Made by a program: the position numbers and the translations under genes
Shown: positions 1 to 9,716 of the stretch, one piece after another
How positions within the stretch are numbered: the first letter of the stretch is position 1
How the letters are laid out: the number at the start of each line of letters is the position of its first letter
DNA from: CAVVZJ01 sp963752755
Lineage (GTDB): Bacteria > Planctomycetota > Planctomycetia > Isosphaerales > Isosphaeraceae
DNA length: 64,000 nt
NCBI GenBank assembly: GCA_963752755.1
Contig: CAVVZJ010000017.1
Location: forward strand, 335,122 to 399,121
Direction of reading: 5' to 3'
The notes under the pieces: model-generated
What the model was told of the DNA's origin: nothing
Databases searched by the model: none
Seen by the model: only the letters and a program-made list of their open reading frames with translations

Positions 1-837
1 GAGCACCTCGGACGATTTGCCAAGCAGGTGGGGGCGGTTGAAGTCGCGGAGCGCTTCCAGATCCTTGCGGCTCGATGGCTGACGCTTGGCGATGGCGATC
101 AGCAAGTCGTCCCGCATGACCTGACGGAGCGGCCGGTTCGAGCGACGGGCCTCGTCCTGCCGCCAGGACCAGAGTCGGCGGGCCATCTCCAGGCCGCGAC
201 GGCTCAACTGGTGCAGGGTGGGCAATCGTCGCCAGCGTTCGGCCTCCTCGCGAGCCGCGATGGAGGCCAGCAAGTCGCGGTATTCCTCCTCGACCCATTC
301 GGAACGGCCCAAGTCGTCGAGCTTGCCGCCGAGCAAGTCGGCGATGTCGAGCAGGTAGCGGACGTCGTCCAGCGCATACCGAACCTGCGCCTCGCTCAGG
401 GGTCGCTTTCGCCAGTCGGTACGGGTCTCGCCGCCCTGGACGCTAACGCGGAGGCACTGGTTGACCAGGTTCCCCAGCGAGATCGGGTAGCCGAAGCCGA
501 CGAAGCCCGCGGCGATCTGCACATCGACCACCCGCGCGGGAAGTCGGCCGGTTTGCAACCGGCAGATTCGCAGATCCTCGCCGGCCGCATGCATCACGAT
601 CTCCATAGACGGGTCAGTGACCACGTCCCAGAAGGCGTCCAGGTCGCGAACGGCCAGCGGATCGATCGCCGCCAGGCGGTCGGCAGTCGCCACCTGGATC
701 AAGCCGAGAACCGGCTCGAACGTCTCCTCGGAGACGAACTCGGTGTCGAGGGCGAAGCGGCGGGCCTGGCGGAGATGGTCGATCAGCGCATCGAGCCCGG
801 CACGTTGGGTGATCAGGGGTTGCGAGTTATCCGGCAT
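1..837 (-). CDS. rnd: Ribonuclease D (3' end outside window)
   Basis: A 3'-5' exoribonuclease of the DEDD family that trims tRNA and other stable RNA 3' ends in the cytoplasm. The minus strand reads open for 279 codons from ATG at 837 to the window edge, starting MPDNSQPLITQRAG. Three exonuclease motifs are visible: DTEF near residue 25 (Asp and Glu), HAAGEDLRI near residue 75, and YALDDVRYLLD near residue 155. The segment after residue 190 (LHQLSRRGLEMARRLWSWR, then LRQVMRDDLLIAIAKRQP) fits the start of the HRDC region. The family is usually 370-400 residues, so about the last quarter lies outside the window. No frame break is seen. A 446-codon open frame on the opposite strand is its antisense shadow. 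Confidence 0.93.
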   Translation of the reverse strand, partial: MPDNSQPLITQRAGLDALIDHLRQARRFALDTEFVSEETFEPVLGLIQVATADRLAAIDPLAVRDLDAFWDVVTDPSMEIVMHAAGEDLRICRLQTGRLPARVVDVQIAAGFVGFGYPISLGNLVNQCLRVSVQGGETRTDWRKRPLSEAQVRYALDDVRYLLDIADLLGGKLDDLGRSEWVEEEYRDLLASIAAREEAERWRRLPTLHQLSRRGLEMARRLWSWRQDEARRSNRPLRQVMRDDLLIAIAKRQPSSRKDLEALRDFNRPHLLGKSSEVL

Positions 838-1007
838 CGGCCTCGGTCTGGCTTCGGTCGTCGATCGTTCGCGGCTGGGGGGAGTCCCCGAGGTCCCGGC
901 CGCCGTGCAGCGATGAGGCGTCCGGGGCACGTCCCGAGCCGGATTATCGGGGGAGTCACACGGCCTTGGCAAGAGCCCGGGCCTTTTCGAATGTCGGGTG
1001 GGTCGGA

Positions 1008-2095
1008 TCAGCGGCTGGACGCCGGCATGTTGCTGTTGAGGAAGGTCGCGATCTCGGACGCCAGGTTCAACCCATCGACGGCGAGTTCGAAACCATGCCC
1101 CACTCCGGGCACGACGATCAGGCGGTTTGGCACCCCGACCAGGGCGAGCCGGTTCGCCAGCTCGGTGGACTGGTTGAGCGGCACCAGTCCGTCCGCGGCG
1201 CCGTGGACGATCAGGGTGGGCGCGTCGCCGGGAGAGACGAAGGTCACGGGCGAGGCGTTGGCAGATAGCCCCGGTGCGGCGAAGGGCGAGGCTCCGAGCA
1301 GGAGGCGGACGGCCGCGCCGCCGCCGCGACTCTCGGAGGCGAGCGCGAGGAGGTCGGTTGGCCCATAAAAGTCGATGACCGCCTGCACCGTCGACGACTC
1401 CAGGCCGGAGACGCGCGCCGGGTCGGTCATGGTGCCCAGCAGCAACGCCAGATGCGCGCCCGACGATTCGCCCATCGCCGCGATCCGGTTCGGGTCGAAG
1501 CCGAAGCCGGCGGCATTGGCACGGACCCAGCGCACGGCGCCCCGGAGGTCCTGAAGGGCAGTCGGCCAGGAGGGAACACCGGGGGCGCGAGGGTGTAATC
1601 GGGGGCCACCACGGCGAACCCGTAAGCCGTCAGTTCCGCGACGACCGGGCCGTAGTCGTTCTTGTTGTACCGGTGCCAGCCCCCGCCGTGAATGGCCATC
1701 ACGACCGGCCAGCCGCCCGGCGGCGGCGTGCCGGAGGGTTCATAGACGTCCAGAAGGTGGGAGCCGCCCGCGTCGGAGAAGTAGCTCAGGTTTGTCTGGA
1801 CGTTGCCGGCGAAGGGGGTCGCCGGTGCGGTCTGACGGAGCCGGAGCCTTGGCCCGTAAACTTGCCGGAAGGAAAAGGTGGGCTCCGGTCGCCGGCCGAG
1901 CTGGATGAATCCCGGGGAAGACGGCCAGGCGGTCGCCATCAAGGCTCGTCCCTCCAGCGACTCGATCGACGGTCTCGCACCCACCGAGCGGACCGGCTTC
2001 CGGTCGGATCGCCGGAACCCCTGGGCGAGACACGAGAAGAAGGAACGGGCCCGTGGCGTCGTGGCGGGTGATTGCGCGGGGTTCATCGGCAGCAT
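1008..2095 (-). pseudogene. Secreted alpha/beta hydrolase (esterase-like), LEPR-like N-terminus, one frame break
   Basis: Probable exported carboxylesterase of the BD-FAE/hormone-sensitive-lipase type. The N-terminal half contains SIESLEGRALMA near residue 45, a short motif common at the N-termini of planctomycete surface proteins, then the oxyanion signature IHGGGW. The C-terminal half, in another frame, carries the nucleophile elbow GESSGAH, the acid in HGAADGLVPL and the catalytic His in GVGHGFE. The two frames join at about 1565-1580 in a C/G run: one extra base would restore APPGVPSWPTALQDLRGAVRW. All catalytic elements are intact, so this is probably a working gene with a sequencing indel. 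Start at ATG 2095; a second ATG lies three codons in. Substrate unknown. Confidence 0.8.
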
Positions 2096-2243
2096 CGCAG
2101 GACGTGACGCACGGACCTCCGGCCGGAGGGGGATGACCCGACGCGGGCGTCCGGCTCGGTCTGCCCAAGCATGTCACATGACCGGCCCGGGAGCAATGGA
2201 ATGCCTGCCGACCTTGCGCATGCTTCCCCTTTCGCCAAACTCG

Positions 2244-3020
2244 TCAACTCAACGATTCGAGGAACTGAATGATCGCCTCGTCGGTCGCCGCCGGGTTTTC
2301 GAGGGGGGCGAGGTGGCCGGCCTCGGGGATCACGACGAGTCGGGCGTTCGGGATCGACCCGGCCATCTGGCGGGACTCGTCGAGCGGGATCACCTGATCC
2401 TCGGCGCCGGCAACGACGAGGGTCGGGACGGCGATCCGGGCCAGCTCGGCCGTACGGTCGGGCCGGACGGCCATCCCGCGGAGGGCGCCGGCGACGGCTC
2501 GGGGGGTGGTCTGCTCCATCATTGCCTGGACCCTGGCGACGAGGTCGGGGCGGCGTTCCGGGGTCGTCGGGGCCGTGAGCTTCGGCAGCATCGCATCGAC
2601 GACCTTGGCGACCGAGTCGGCCGTCTCGACCTCGCGGGCCGTGTCCTCGCGACCGCGGGCGGCGGTTGCCGAATCGGCGCCGGCGCGGGTGTTGAGGAGC
2701 ATCAAGGCTCGCAGCCGCTCGGGGTAACGGGCCGCGATCGAGAGGGCGACATAGCCGCCCATCGAGAGCCCGCCAATGACGAGCGGCTCGCGGAGGCCGA
2801 GTGCGTCGAGTGTCTCGATGACGTCGTCGGCCATGCCGTCGATCGTGTAGATGCCCTCGGGTGCGGCGGTCTTGCCGTGGCCGCGGAGGTCGGGCGCGAT
2901 GACGCGATAGACGGAGCCGATCGAGGTGCGCTGGGCGTCCCACATCGTGTGGTCGAGCGGGAAGCCGTGGAGCAGGACCACCACGGGACCGGGACCGTCG
3001 TCGCTATAGTTGAGCAGCAT
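2244..3020 (-). CDS. Alpha/beta fold hydrolase
   Basis: Intact 258-residue cytoplasmic alpha/beta hydrolase without a signal peptide. The oxyanion-hole motif LHGFPLD sits near residue 18, the nucleophile elbow GLSMGG near residue 95, the acid in AGAEDQVIPLDE near residue 205, and the catalytic His in EAGHLAP near residue 232. Size and motif spacing fit the 3-oxoadipate enol-lactonase/haloperoxidase-like group, but many unrelated substrates are known for it and no pathway neighbour is present, so function is left open. It lies in the same direction as the preceding esterase but 148 bp away, and is divergent from the ExbD-like gene across a 291-bp gap. Confidence 0.88.
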   Translation of the reverse strand: MLLNYSDDGPGPVVVLLHGFPLDHTMWDAQRTSIGSVYRVIAPDLRGHGKTAAPEGIYTIDGMADDVIETLDALGLREPLVIGGLSMGGYVALSIAARYPERLRALMLLNTRAGADSATAARGREDTAREVETADSVAKVVDAMLPKLTAPTTPERRPDLVARVQAMMEQTTPRAVAGALRGMAVRPDRTAELARIAVPTLVVAGAEDQVIPLDESRQMAGSIPNARLVVIPEAGHLAPLENPAATDEAIIQFLESLS

Positions 3021-3311
3021 CGCAAAGGGCTCCGGTGTCGGGTTCGCGGTTGCAATCGGGCGCAGTTCGGCGCGATTGTCGGCCGGCTAGCAACGGCCGG
3101 TCAAGGGGGCGACGGCGAGCCGCTGTCATCTTCACCCGGACTTCCGGAGACAACAAAAACCATGCCGTGAACGCATTCGGAGTCGGGTCTTGCGGCCGCG
3201 ATGGGCTTCCGTCAAGGTAATCGTCGCGGGCCGCGCCGCCTTCCGGTTCGGGATGGTCATTCATGAAGACGGACCGACGAACCGCGTCCCGACCTCGTTC
3301 GAGGAATCTCG

Positions 3312-4465
3312 ATGATGTTCACGCGAATGCTGGCTTCGCTTCTGACCCTCGCCCTCGCGACCACCGCGGCGGCCGACGAGTTCGACCGGCTCGAAGGCCG
3401 GGTTCTGGCGGAGATCCCCAGGGGAGACGACGTATCGGCTCATGAGTCGCTTTCCGGGGAGGATCTGGTGCTCTTGCCGAACGTCCTGAGCGACACCCGC
3501 GCGGCACTCGTGGTGGTCAAGACGGACCAGGGCAACCTCGCTCGCCTGCTGCTGACCCCGGCGTTCCGCAAGGCGGCCGACGGGTCCGACTCGGTCGTTC
3601 CCATCCTCGTGCTGGAGCGGTTCGACACGTTCGAGGCCGGTCCGGCGACGTCGATCCTCGCCCGGGGACGTGACCTCGTGCTTTTCGACGGCTTCCGGTT
3701 CGACCTCGACACCGGCCAGGTCGTGCCGGAGGGGCAGGGGGGCGACCTCCAGTTCCAGGGTGCGGAGAAGCCGAGCGATCAGAAGCTCATCGCAACCGGC
3801 GGGGCGAAGCTGTTCACCTTGAAGGCGTCTCCTTTGGGCGATCAGGCCGGGCCGGGCCAGCCGTCGCGGGGACGGAACGTCGTCCCGACCGACTTCGCCG
3901 GGCGGTACCGGCTGGTCGCCAACGGCCAGTGGACCGGAACCCTGGAGCTGGAGGTCGGGCCGGACGGGGTCGTCAACGGTCGGTTCCGGTCGGACCAGAC
4001 CGGCTCGTCGTACCGGGTCACGGGTCAGGCGGGGGAGGAGTCGGCGAACTTCGTGCGGTTCTCGGTGATCTTCCCGAGGTCGCGGCAGGAGTACGAGGGC
4101 CGACTCTTCACCGAGGGCAAGGGGGCGATCGCCGGGACGATCGTCGCTGCTCGAACGGCCCTACGGCTTCTTCGCGATCCGCGAGGGGGGGACAATCGCG
4201 CCGGAGGGGGTGGCGGTCGTGGGAGAGGCGGGAGAGGCGGGGGCGGTCGTCGAGGTCGGGCCAGAAGGGCCGTATGTCGTGGCCGGGAAGGAGGTGGACG
4301 AGGGAGGACTGGCGGAGGCGTTGAAGGCGGCGAACGGGGGCGAGCCGGGGGCGGCGGTGGTCGTCCGGGCCGCGCCGGAGACGCCCGTATCGTCGCGTGG
4401 CGGATCTGCTCGATCGACTCCGCGAGGCGGGCTTTGGGGATGTCCGGCTCAGGTCGTCCCGCTGA
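3312..4465 (+). pseudogene. Secreted protein with C-terminal ExbD/TolR-like domain, two frame breaks
   Basis: Starts MMFTRMLASLLTLALATTAAADE, a clear Sec signal peptide ending AAA. About 260 residues follow that I do not recognise, including a beta-rich stretch (FAGRYRLVANGQWTGTLELEV, near 200) that looks like a small barrel/lipocalin-like repeat. Frame breaks near 4150 and 4390 separate off the C-terminus, which then reads VEVGPEGPYVVAGKEVDEGG, LAEALKAANGGEPGAAVVVRA, PVYRRVADLLDRLREAGFGD, ending at TGA 4463-4465. That order (glycine-rich strand, L..AL helix, V-V-strand, V..R..LLD.LR.AG helix) matches the periplasmic domain of ExbD/TolR. The family normally has an N-terminal membrane anchor; here the domain hangs on an exported protein instead. 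Role unknown. Confidence 0.6.
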
Positions 4466-4519
4466 GGAAAGGCGGAGATTGGCGGACTCTCTGTTTCCCA
4501 TCATAGAAAGGAACATCCC

Positions 4520-7025
4520 ATGATATTCGGACATGAATGGAAACGACCCCTGATGCTGGCGGCCGTGCTGACGGCACTAGCGGTGCTGCCGGCCAGGGCG
4601 CAGGAGCCGACGGCCGCCCTACGGCCGCCCGGCGCCAATTCGCTGGCTCGTTACGTACCTCGCGAGGATCTGGCGTTTTATCTCGAATTCGACGGCCTGA
4701 GCATCCACCGGCCCTCCTGGAAGAAGACGGCCGCCTACCGGATGCTCACCGAGACGAGCCTCGGCGAGATGCTCCGGCAGGTCATCGCGCAGTCGGCCGA
4801 CCGGGCGCTCGGTCAAGGGGCGCCGGTGTCGAGCGCCGAGATGATGGACGTGATCGGGCACCTGTTCGATCAGGGGTTCGTCGCGGCCATCGGCGGGACG
4901 TTCCGGGGGCCGGGCGCCGAGCCGTCGTCGGTGGTGATGGTCGTGAGGGACGCGAAGACGAACCCGGTCTTTGATCAGGTTGCTCGGTCGCATTCCGCCG
5001 CTGAACGAGGCAGGCGGGGCGCAGATGGTCAACCGGGACGGTCGTCAAATGCTGGTCAACGCCGGGATGGGCGTGGCACGCTGGTACGAGGGGAACGACT
5101 CTCGTCATCTCGCTCGCCCGCGAACAAGATCGCGGCGCTGGAGGCGTTGACGGGGCGGTCGCCGAACGCGGTCGAGGAGCCGACGCGGGCGGCTCTGGCG
5201 GAGTCGGTCGGTGGTGTGATCCCGATCGGCCTGGCCTTCCTCGACGTCACGAAGCTGCCGGCCCTGCCGCCGCAGGCGGCGCGCTCGGCCTCGACGGCAT
5301 CCAGCGGATCGAGGCGAGCTGGGGGCTGGAAGGGGATGCCCTCGTCAGCAAGATCGGCATCCATGCGCCGAAGCCGCGGCGCGGATTTCTGGCGATGCTC
5401 GATCAGCCGGCGATCGACCCGAAGTCGATCCCGCCGATCCCGCAGGGGGTGGTCAGCTACACGGCCTTCTCGCTCGACGCGGGCCAGGCGTACGACCAGT
5501 TCCTCGCGATGCTCCGACAGGCCGGGCCGCAGGGCCGCGCAGCCGATGATGGCGATCGAGCGGGCCTTCGCGGCGCGGACGAAGTTGAAGCTCCGCGACG
5601 TGCTCGGCCAGCTCGGGCCGCGGATGAGCGCCTACGTCCTGCCGGACCCAATGCCGCACGGCGGCGGGATGCTCGACTTCTGGTTCCACATCCCGCGCGG
5701 CGTGCTGGTGGCCGAGGTCCGCGACATGGACGCCTTCCGCAAGACGCTCGACCAACTCGTGACGGTCGCCAACGAGGAGTTCGACCGGCTCGGCGGGGTC
5801 TTCCTGCCGCCGGCCGGGCAGCGCGAGATCCCGCCGGGGACGGATCGGGCCGAGTTCCGCAAGTTGCCGGGGAATGTGCCCGGCTATGTGCTCGCCGATT
5901 CCGCCGGCCGTCTTGCCGACGCCCGCCGGATCTCCGGCCGACGATCCTGCTCGGCAAGTCGCACGTCGCCATCGCCGTCTCGCCGGAGGTGGCCCGCGTG
6001 ACCCTCGCCGCCGAGGGTCGGGGGGCGCCCGCCACCTTGCCGCAGGGGCTCGACCGCCTGCCGGGCAAGCTGGTCGTGCTGAACCAGAGCGACCCGCGGG
6101 GCAGTCAGCCGGAGTTGCTGGCGAACCTGCCGTCGATCGTGCAGTTCGTCGGCGCGATGGCGACCTCTCAGCCCGGTCCCGGCGGTCCCGCGGCCCGGTT
6201 CGTTCAGCCTGCTGATCGACCCGGCCAAGATCCCGATGCCGGATGAGCTGCGGCCGTACCTCTTCCCCCGCTACCTCGCCATGACGGTGGACGACCAGGG
6301 CGCCCTCATCACGATCCGCGAGGCATTCCCCGGTCCCGACATGAACATGAGCGTCGGCGGCAGCACGCCGGTCCTGATCGCCTTGCTACTTGCCGGCCGT
6401 GCAGTCGGCCCGCGAGGCGGCGAGGCGGGCGCAATGCACCAACAACCTCAAGCAGATCGGCCTCGCGTACCACAATTATCTTGATGTCAACGGCGCCTTC
6501 CCGACGGACATCAAGGACAAGAACGGCAAGGCCCTGCTGAGCTGGCGCGTGGCGATACTGCCCTACCTGGAGCAGCAGCCGCTCTACAACCAGTTCCACC
6601 TGGATGAGCCATGGGATAGCCCCCATAATCTCCGGGTCGCGAAGAGCATGCCTTCGTTCTATCAATGCCCGAGCCGGTCTTCCCCCGAACCGGGCACGAC
6701 GTCTTACTTCCGGTTCGTCGGCAACGGCGCGTTGTTCGAGAAGGACAAAGCCACGCGGTTGCAGGACATCACCGACGGCTCCTCGAACACGATCATGGTC
6801 GCCGAGGGCCAGGAGGCCGTGCCCTGGACCAGACCCGACGACCTGCCGTTCGATCCCCAGCAGCCGGGCGCCCAGTTCGGCGCCGGCTCGCCGCACCCGG
6901 GCGGATTTAATGCCCTCTTCGGTGACGGCTCGGTGCGGTTCATCTCAAATTCGGTCAACCTGAATGTCCTCCGCGCCCTTATCACGCGGGCCGGGGGCGA
7001 GGTGATCGGCGGCGACCAGTTCTGA
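4520..7025 (+). pseudogene. Large exported DUF1559 (H-X9-DG) protein, several frame breaks
   Basis: A single gene of about 830 codons that reads in all three frames. It has an RBS (aaagga, 4507-4512) and a signal peptide ending PARAQEP. The N-terminal ~600 residues are a planctomycete domain of unknown role (VPREDLAFYLEFDGL; VIPIGLAFLDVTKLPAL; LRDVLGQLGPRMSAYVLPDP). Near 6380 comes the hallmark LIALLLPAVQSAREAARRAQC and NLKQIGLAYHNY, then DUF1559 (LLSWRVAILPYLEQ, ITDGSSNTIMVAEG) ending with HPGGFNALFGDGSVRFIS, the H-X9-DG motif. DUF1559 proteins usually carry an N-terminal type IV pilin-like helix; here the pilin-like segment is internal. At least five breaks (about 4985, 5105, 5285, 5525, 5925, 6200, 6395) look like indels because the conserved text resumes each time. 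Confidence 0.75.
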
Positions 7026-7044
7026 AGCGACCCACCGCAGCGGG

Positions 7045-7067
7045 CGACCGGGCAACGGGCCCGGTCG
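7045..7067 (+). terminator. GC-rich hairpin after the DUF1559 gene
   Basis: A 9-bp perfect stem (CGACCGGGC with GCCCGGTCG) and 5-nt loop begin 19 bases after the stop codon. No T-tract follows, so termination is only an inference from position. Confidence 0.35.
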
Positions 7068-7109
7068 TCCGGAATCCAGGTCCGTTCCCAGCCAGAGAGG
7101 ATACTAACG

Positions 7110-7982
7110 ATGCTCCCGATCGACCGACGCTCGTTCCTCAAAGCCGCCGGCACGACCCTCGTCGCCGGCACAATCGCCGGCCGCGCCGGGGCCGCCGACC
7201 CGCCGCGATGGCGGAAGGCGTTCATGCTCGGCCAGCGCAAAGGGCCGATCCTGCCCACGTTCGAGATGCTCAAGGAAGCCGGCTTCGAAGGGGTCGAGCT
7301 GGCCTCACCCAGCGACCTCGATCGCGATGAGGTCCTCCGCGCCCGCGACAAGACCGGACTGGTCATCCACGGCGTCTCCGGCTCGAAGCACTGGGCCAAG
7401 CCGCTTTCCTCGCCCGACGACGCGACCGTCTCCGAAGGGCTGGAGGCGATCCGCCAGGAGATCGTCGAGTGCAAGGCCTACGGCGGCACGACCGTGCTCG
7501 TCGTGCCGGCCGTCGTCACGCCGGAGGTCTCCTATCGGGATGCCTACAAGCGTTCTCAGGAGAATATCCGCAAGCTGATCCCGATGGCCGAGGAACATCA
7601 GATGATCCTCGCAATCGAGGAGGTCTGGAACAAGTTCCTCCTGAGCCCGCCGGAGTTCGCCCGCTACATCGACGCGTTCCAGAGCCCCTGGGTCAAGGCG
7701 TACTTCGACGTCGGCAACGTCGTCGAGTTCGGTTATCCCCAGGAGTGGATTCGCGAGCTGGGTGAACGGATCGCCAAGGTCCACATCAAGGAGTATGCCA
7801 AGGCGAAGCGGTTCAGCTACAAGCTCGGCGAAGGCTCGGAGATCGACTGGCAGGCCGTCCGCCAGGCGTTCGTCGACATCGGTTACAAAGGCTGGATCAC
7901 CGCCGAGGTCCCGATGGGCGACCTGGCCAACCTCAAGGACGTCGTCCGCCGCATGGATCAGATCCTCCCCAGCCCGGCCTGA
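7110..7982 (+). CDS. Tat-exported sugar phosphate isomerase/epimerase-like TIM-barrel protein
   Basis: Intact 290-residue protein of the xylose isomerase-like TIM-barrel superfamily. The N-terminus DRRSFLKAAGTTLVAG is a twin-arginine signal, so the folded, probably metal-bound protein is exported. Barrel strands and likely metal ligands are seen in order: GFEGVELASP, VIHGVSGSKHWAKP, LAIEEVWN (Glu), AYFDVGNVVEFG (Asp), VHIKEY (His and Glu), ITAEVP (Glu). Tat-signalled members are abundant in planctomycetes and probably act on sugars outside the cytoplasm, but substrate cannot be read from sequence. RBS is GAGAGGA about 10 bases before ATG. No frame break. Confidence 0.88.
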   Translation: MLPIDRRSFLKAAGTTLVAGTIAGRAGAADPPRWRKAFMLGQRKGPILPTFEMLKEAGFEGVELASPSDLDRDEVLRARDKTGLVIHGVSGSKHWAKPLSSPDDATVSEGLEAIRQEIVECKAYGGTTVLVVPAVVTPEVSYRDAYKRSQENIRKLIPMAEEHQMILAIEEVWNKFLLSPPEFARYIDAFQSPWVKAYFDVGNVVEFGYPQEWIRELGERIAKVHIKEYAKAKRFSYKLGEGSEIDWQAVRQAFVDIGYKGWITAEVPMGDLANLKDVVRRMDQILPSPA

Positions 7983-8154
7983 TCGACGCGACCCGTCCCG
8001 CCCTCTTGCGACCCCGTGGGGCGGCCCGAGCCGGGGCCGCTCCACAGGGAATCCTTCCGACCGGGCCCGCGTCGTGTACAATGCAAGTCGGGTCGCGTGA
8101 TCGGAACGGTCCGGGGTGCCGGGCCCGGGTGCGCCGAGGCTGACGGGGCTTCTC

Positions 8155-9458
8155 ATGGAATCGGACGCGATCGCACAAGAAGCCCTGATCGTCAGCACAG
8201 AGGGGCAGGGCACCAGAGTCGTGCCGGTGGACGCCGCTCCCTGCGACCACGTCATCCCGATCCGACCCGGCGATCTGACCCGACAGCTCACCGCCGAGCC
8301 GGGCCTCGCCCCCGACGAGAGTGCCCAGCTCGAACGCTTCGGGCGGCTGATCGCGGCCGTCTTTCACCACGAGTATCACTCCTGGCTCCAGGAGTTGAAG
8401 GATCTTTACGCCCCGCTCGACCCCGATTCCGACTGCGTCTGCGTCCGGGCAGGGACCTTCGAGCACACCGAGGAGATCGACGAGACCTTTCTCAAGATGT
8501 TCGAAATGGCCATGATCCGGGCCAACTACCGGCGACTCGATCTGGCCGTCATCGAGGAGGCGATCGAGGCCCCCAACGAGCTGGGCCTCAACTACGTGCC
8601 GAACTTCGACCTGTTCGAGCACATGAAGTATCTTCGTCCGCGGCCAGACCGAGGTCGCCCGCACGGTCCGCAACGTCCAGATCGGTCTTCCGCAAGCGCC
8701 AGGTCATCCACAACGCCTACCAGCGCCTCGTGATCGCCCTGAAGTTCAAGCCGGGCAAGGAACTCGGGCCATTCGTGCGGACCGACGTGCTCTACCTGCG
8801 GCTCTTCAAAGACGTGCCGCACGTCGATATGGAGATGCACCTTCCCGAGCAGGGGACGAAGGTCGTCATGCGCACCATCGACAAGGCCCAGATCGCCTCG
8901 CCGCTGGTCGTCGGCCTGCCGTCGTTCGCCCTCAAGCTCCTGAGTGCCTCCATGATGGGGCCGATGGCCTTCGGTGCGGTGATGATGGCGCCGATCACGG
9001 CCGGACTGAACTCCTTCTTCGGTTTCCAGCGTGCGAAGCAGCGCCACCTGCACCACATGATCCGCAACCTCTACTACCTCACGCTCGCCAACAACGCCAG
9101 CGTCATCCAGAGCGTCATGGACGCCGCCGAGGAAGAGGAATACAAGGAGGCCCTGCTTGCCTACTTCTTCCTCTGGCGCCACCGTGACGACCCCGAGCCC
9201 TGGGACCGCAACCGTCTCGATGCCCGGATCGAAGCTTACCTCCGCGAGACGACCGGCCTGAACGTCGATTTCGAGGTCGGCGACGCCCTCCGCAAGCTCC
9301 TTCGCCTCGGCCTCATCCAGGGCGATCTCCGCGATCGCCTGGTCGCCGTCCCCATCGATTTCGCCCTCCAGATCCTCGACGCCCGCTGGGACAACTTCTT
9401 CCCCTACCATAACCCACTGGCCAACCCCACCCGCATGTCAAGCGAAGGGGATGTTTAA
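8155..9458 (+). pseudogene. DUF3754 (TMEM143-like) family protein, two frame breaks
   Basis: The reading frame from ATG 8155 (MESDAIAQEALIV) gives PDESAQLERFGRLIAAVFHHEY, the DUF3754 entry region, and runs to EHMKYLR near 8635. In the adjacent frames VRGQTEVARTVRNVQIG and FRKRQVIHNAYQRLVIALKF continue it, a family hallmark, so breaks at about 8640 and 8685 are probably indels. The C-terminal half has two hydrophobic segments (around LKLLSASMMGPMAFGAVMMA and ITAGLNSFFGF) and a conserved HHMIRNLYYLTLANNASVI block. Role of the family is unknown; a membrane location is likely. A 5'-extended start at 8116 is possible but adds residues unlike the family. A TACAAT box at 8077-8082 could be its -10 element. 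Confidence 0.72.
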
Positions 9459-9586
9459 CAAACATCAAACAATCGGGCCGATTTCGCGTTGCCGAGGCGG
9501 GTAGGTCGAGCAACAATAAGAAGGACGTGCAAGCCGAACGAAGTCGAGCTGGAAACCGTAGAGCAGTTGCGGGTCCGCACGAAGAT

Positions 9587-9616
9587 CTGGCAGGTCCGCG
9601 ACATTTTTGCTAGAAT
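9587..9616 (+). promoter_or_regulatory. Candidate extended -10 promoter for the cytochrome c assembly genes
   Basis: TGCTAGAAT (9608-9616) is an extended -10 element, with CTGGCA at 9587-9592 as a possible -35 at 18-base spacing. It lies 100 bases before the ResB-like start. Prediction only. Confidence 0.4.
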
Positions 9617-9716
9617 GCGGGTTCCGCGCCGTCCTCGCCGTCGCAACGCCTCGACCCGCCCTCCGACTCCCCCGCCCGTGGTCCAGATGCGGGCGCACTC
9701 CCCAGGTGAGCCGCTC

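Noticed and set aside
28..1368. 446-codon plus-strand open frame
   Set aside because: Antisense to RNase D codon-for-codon; its text has no motif, and GC-rich codon use opens the opposite frame.
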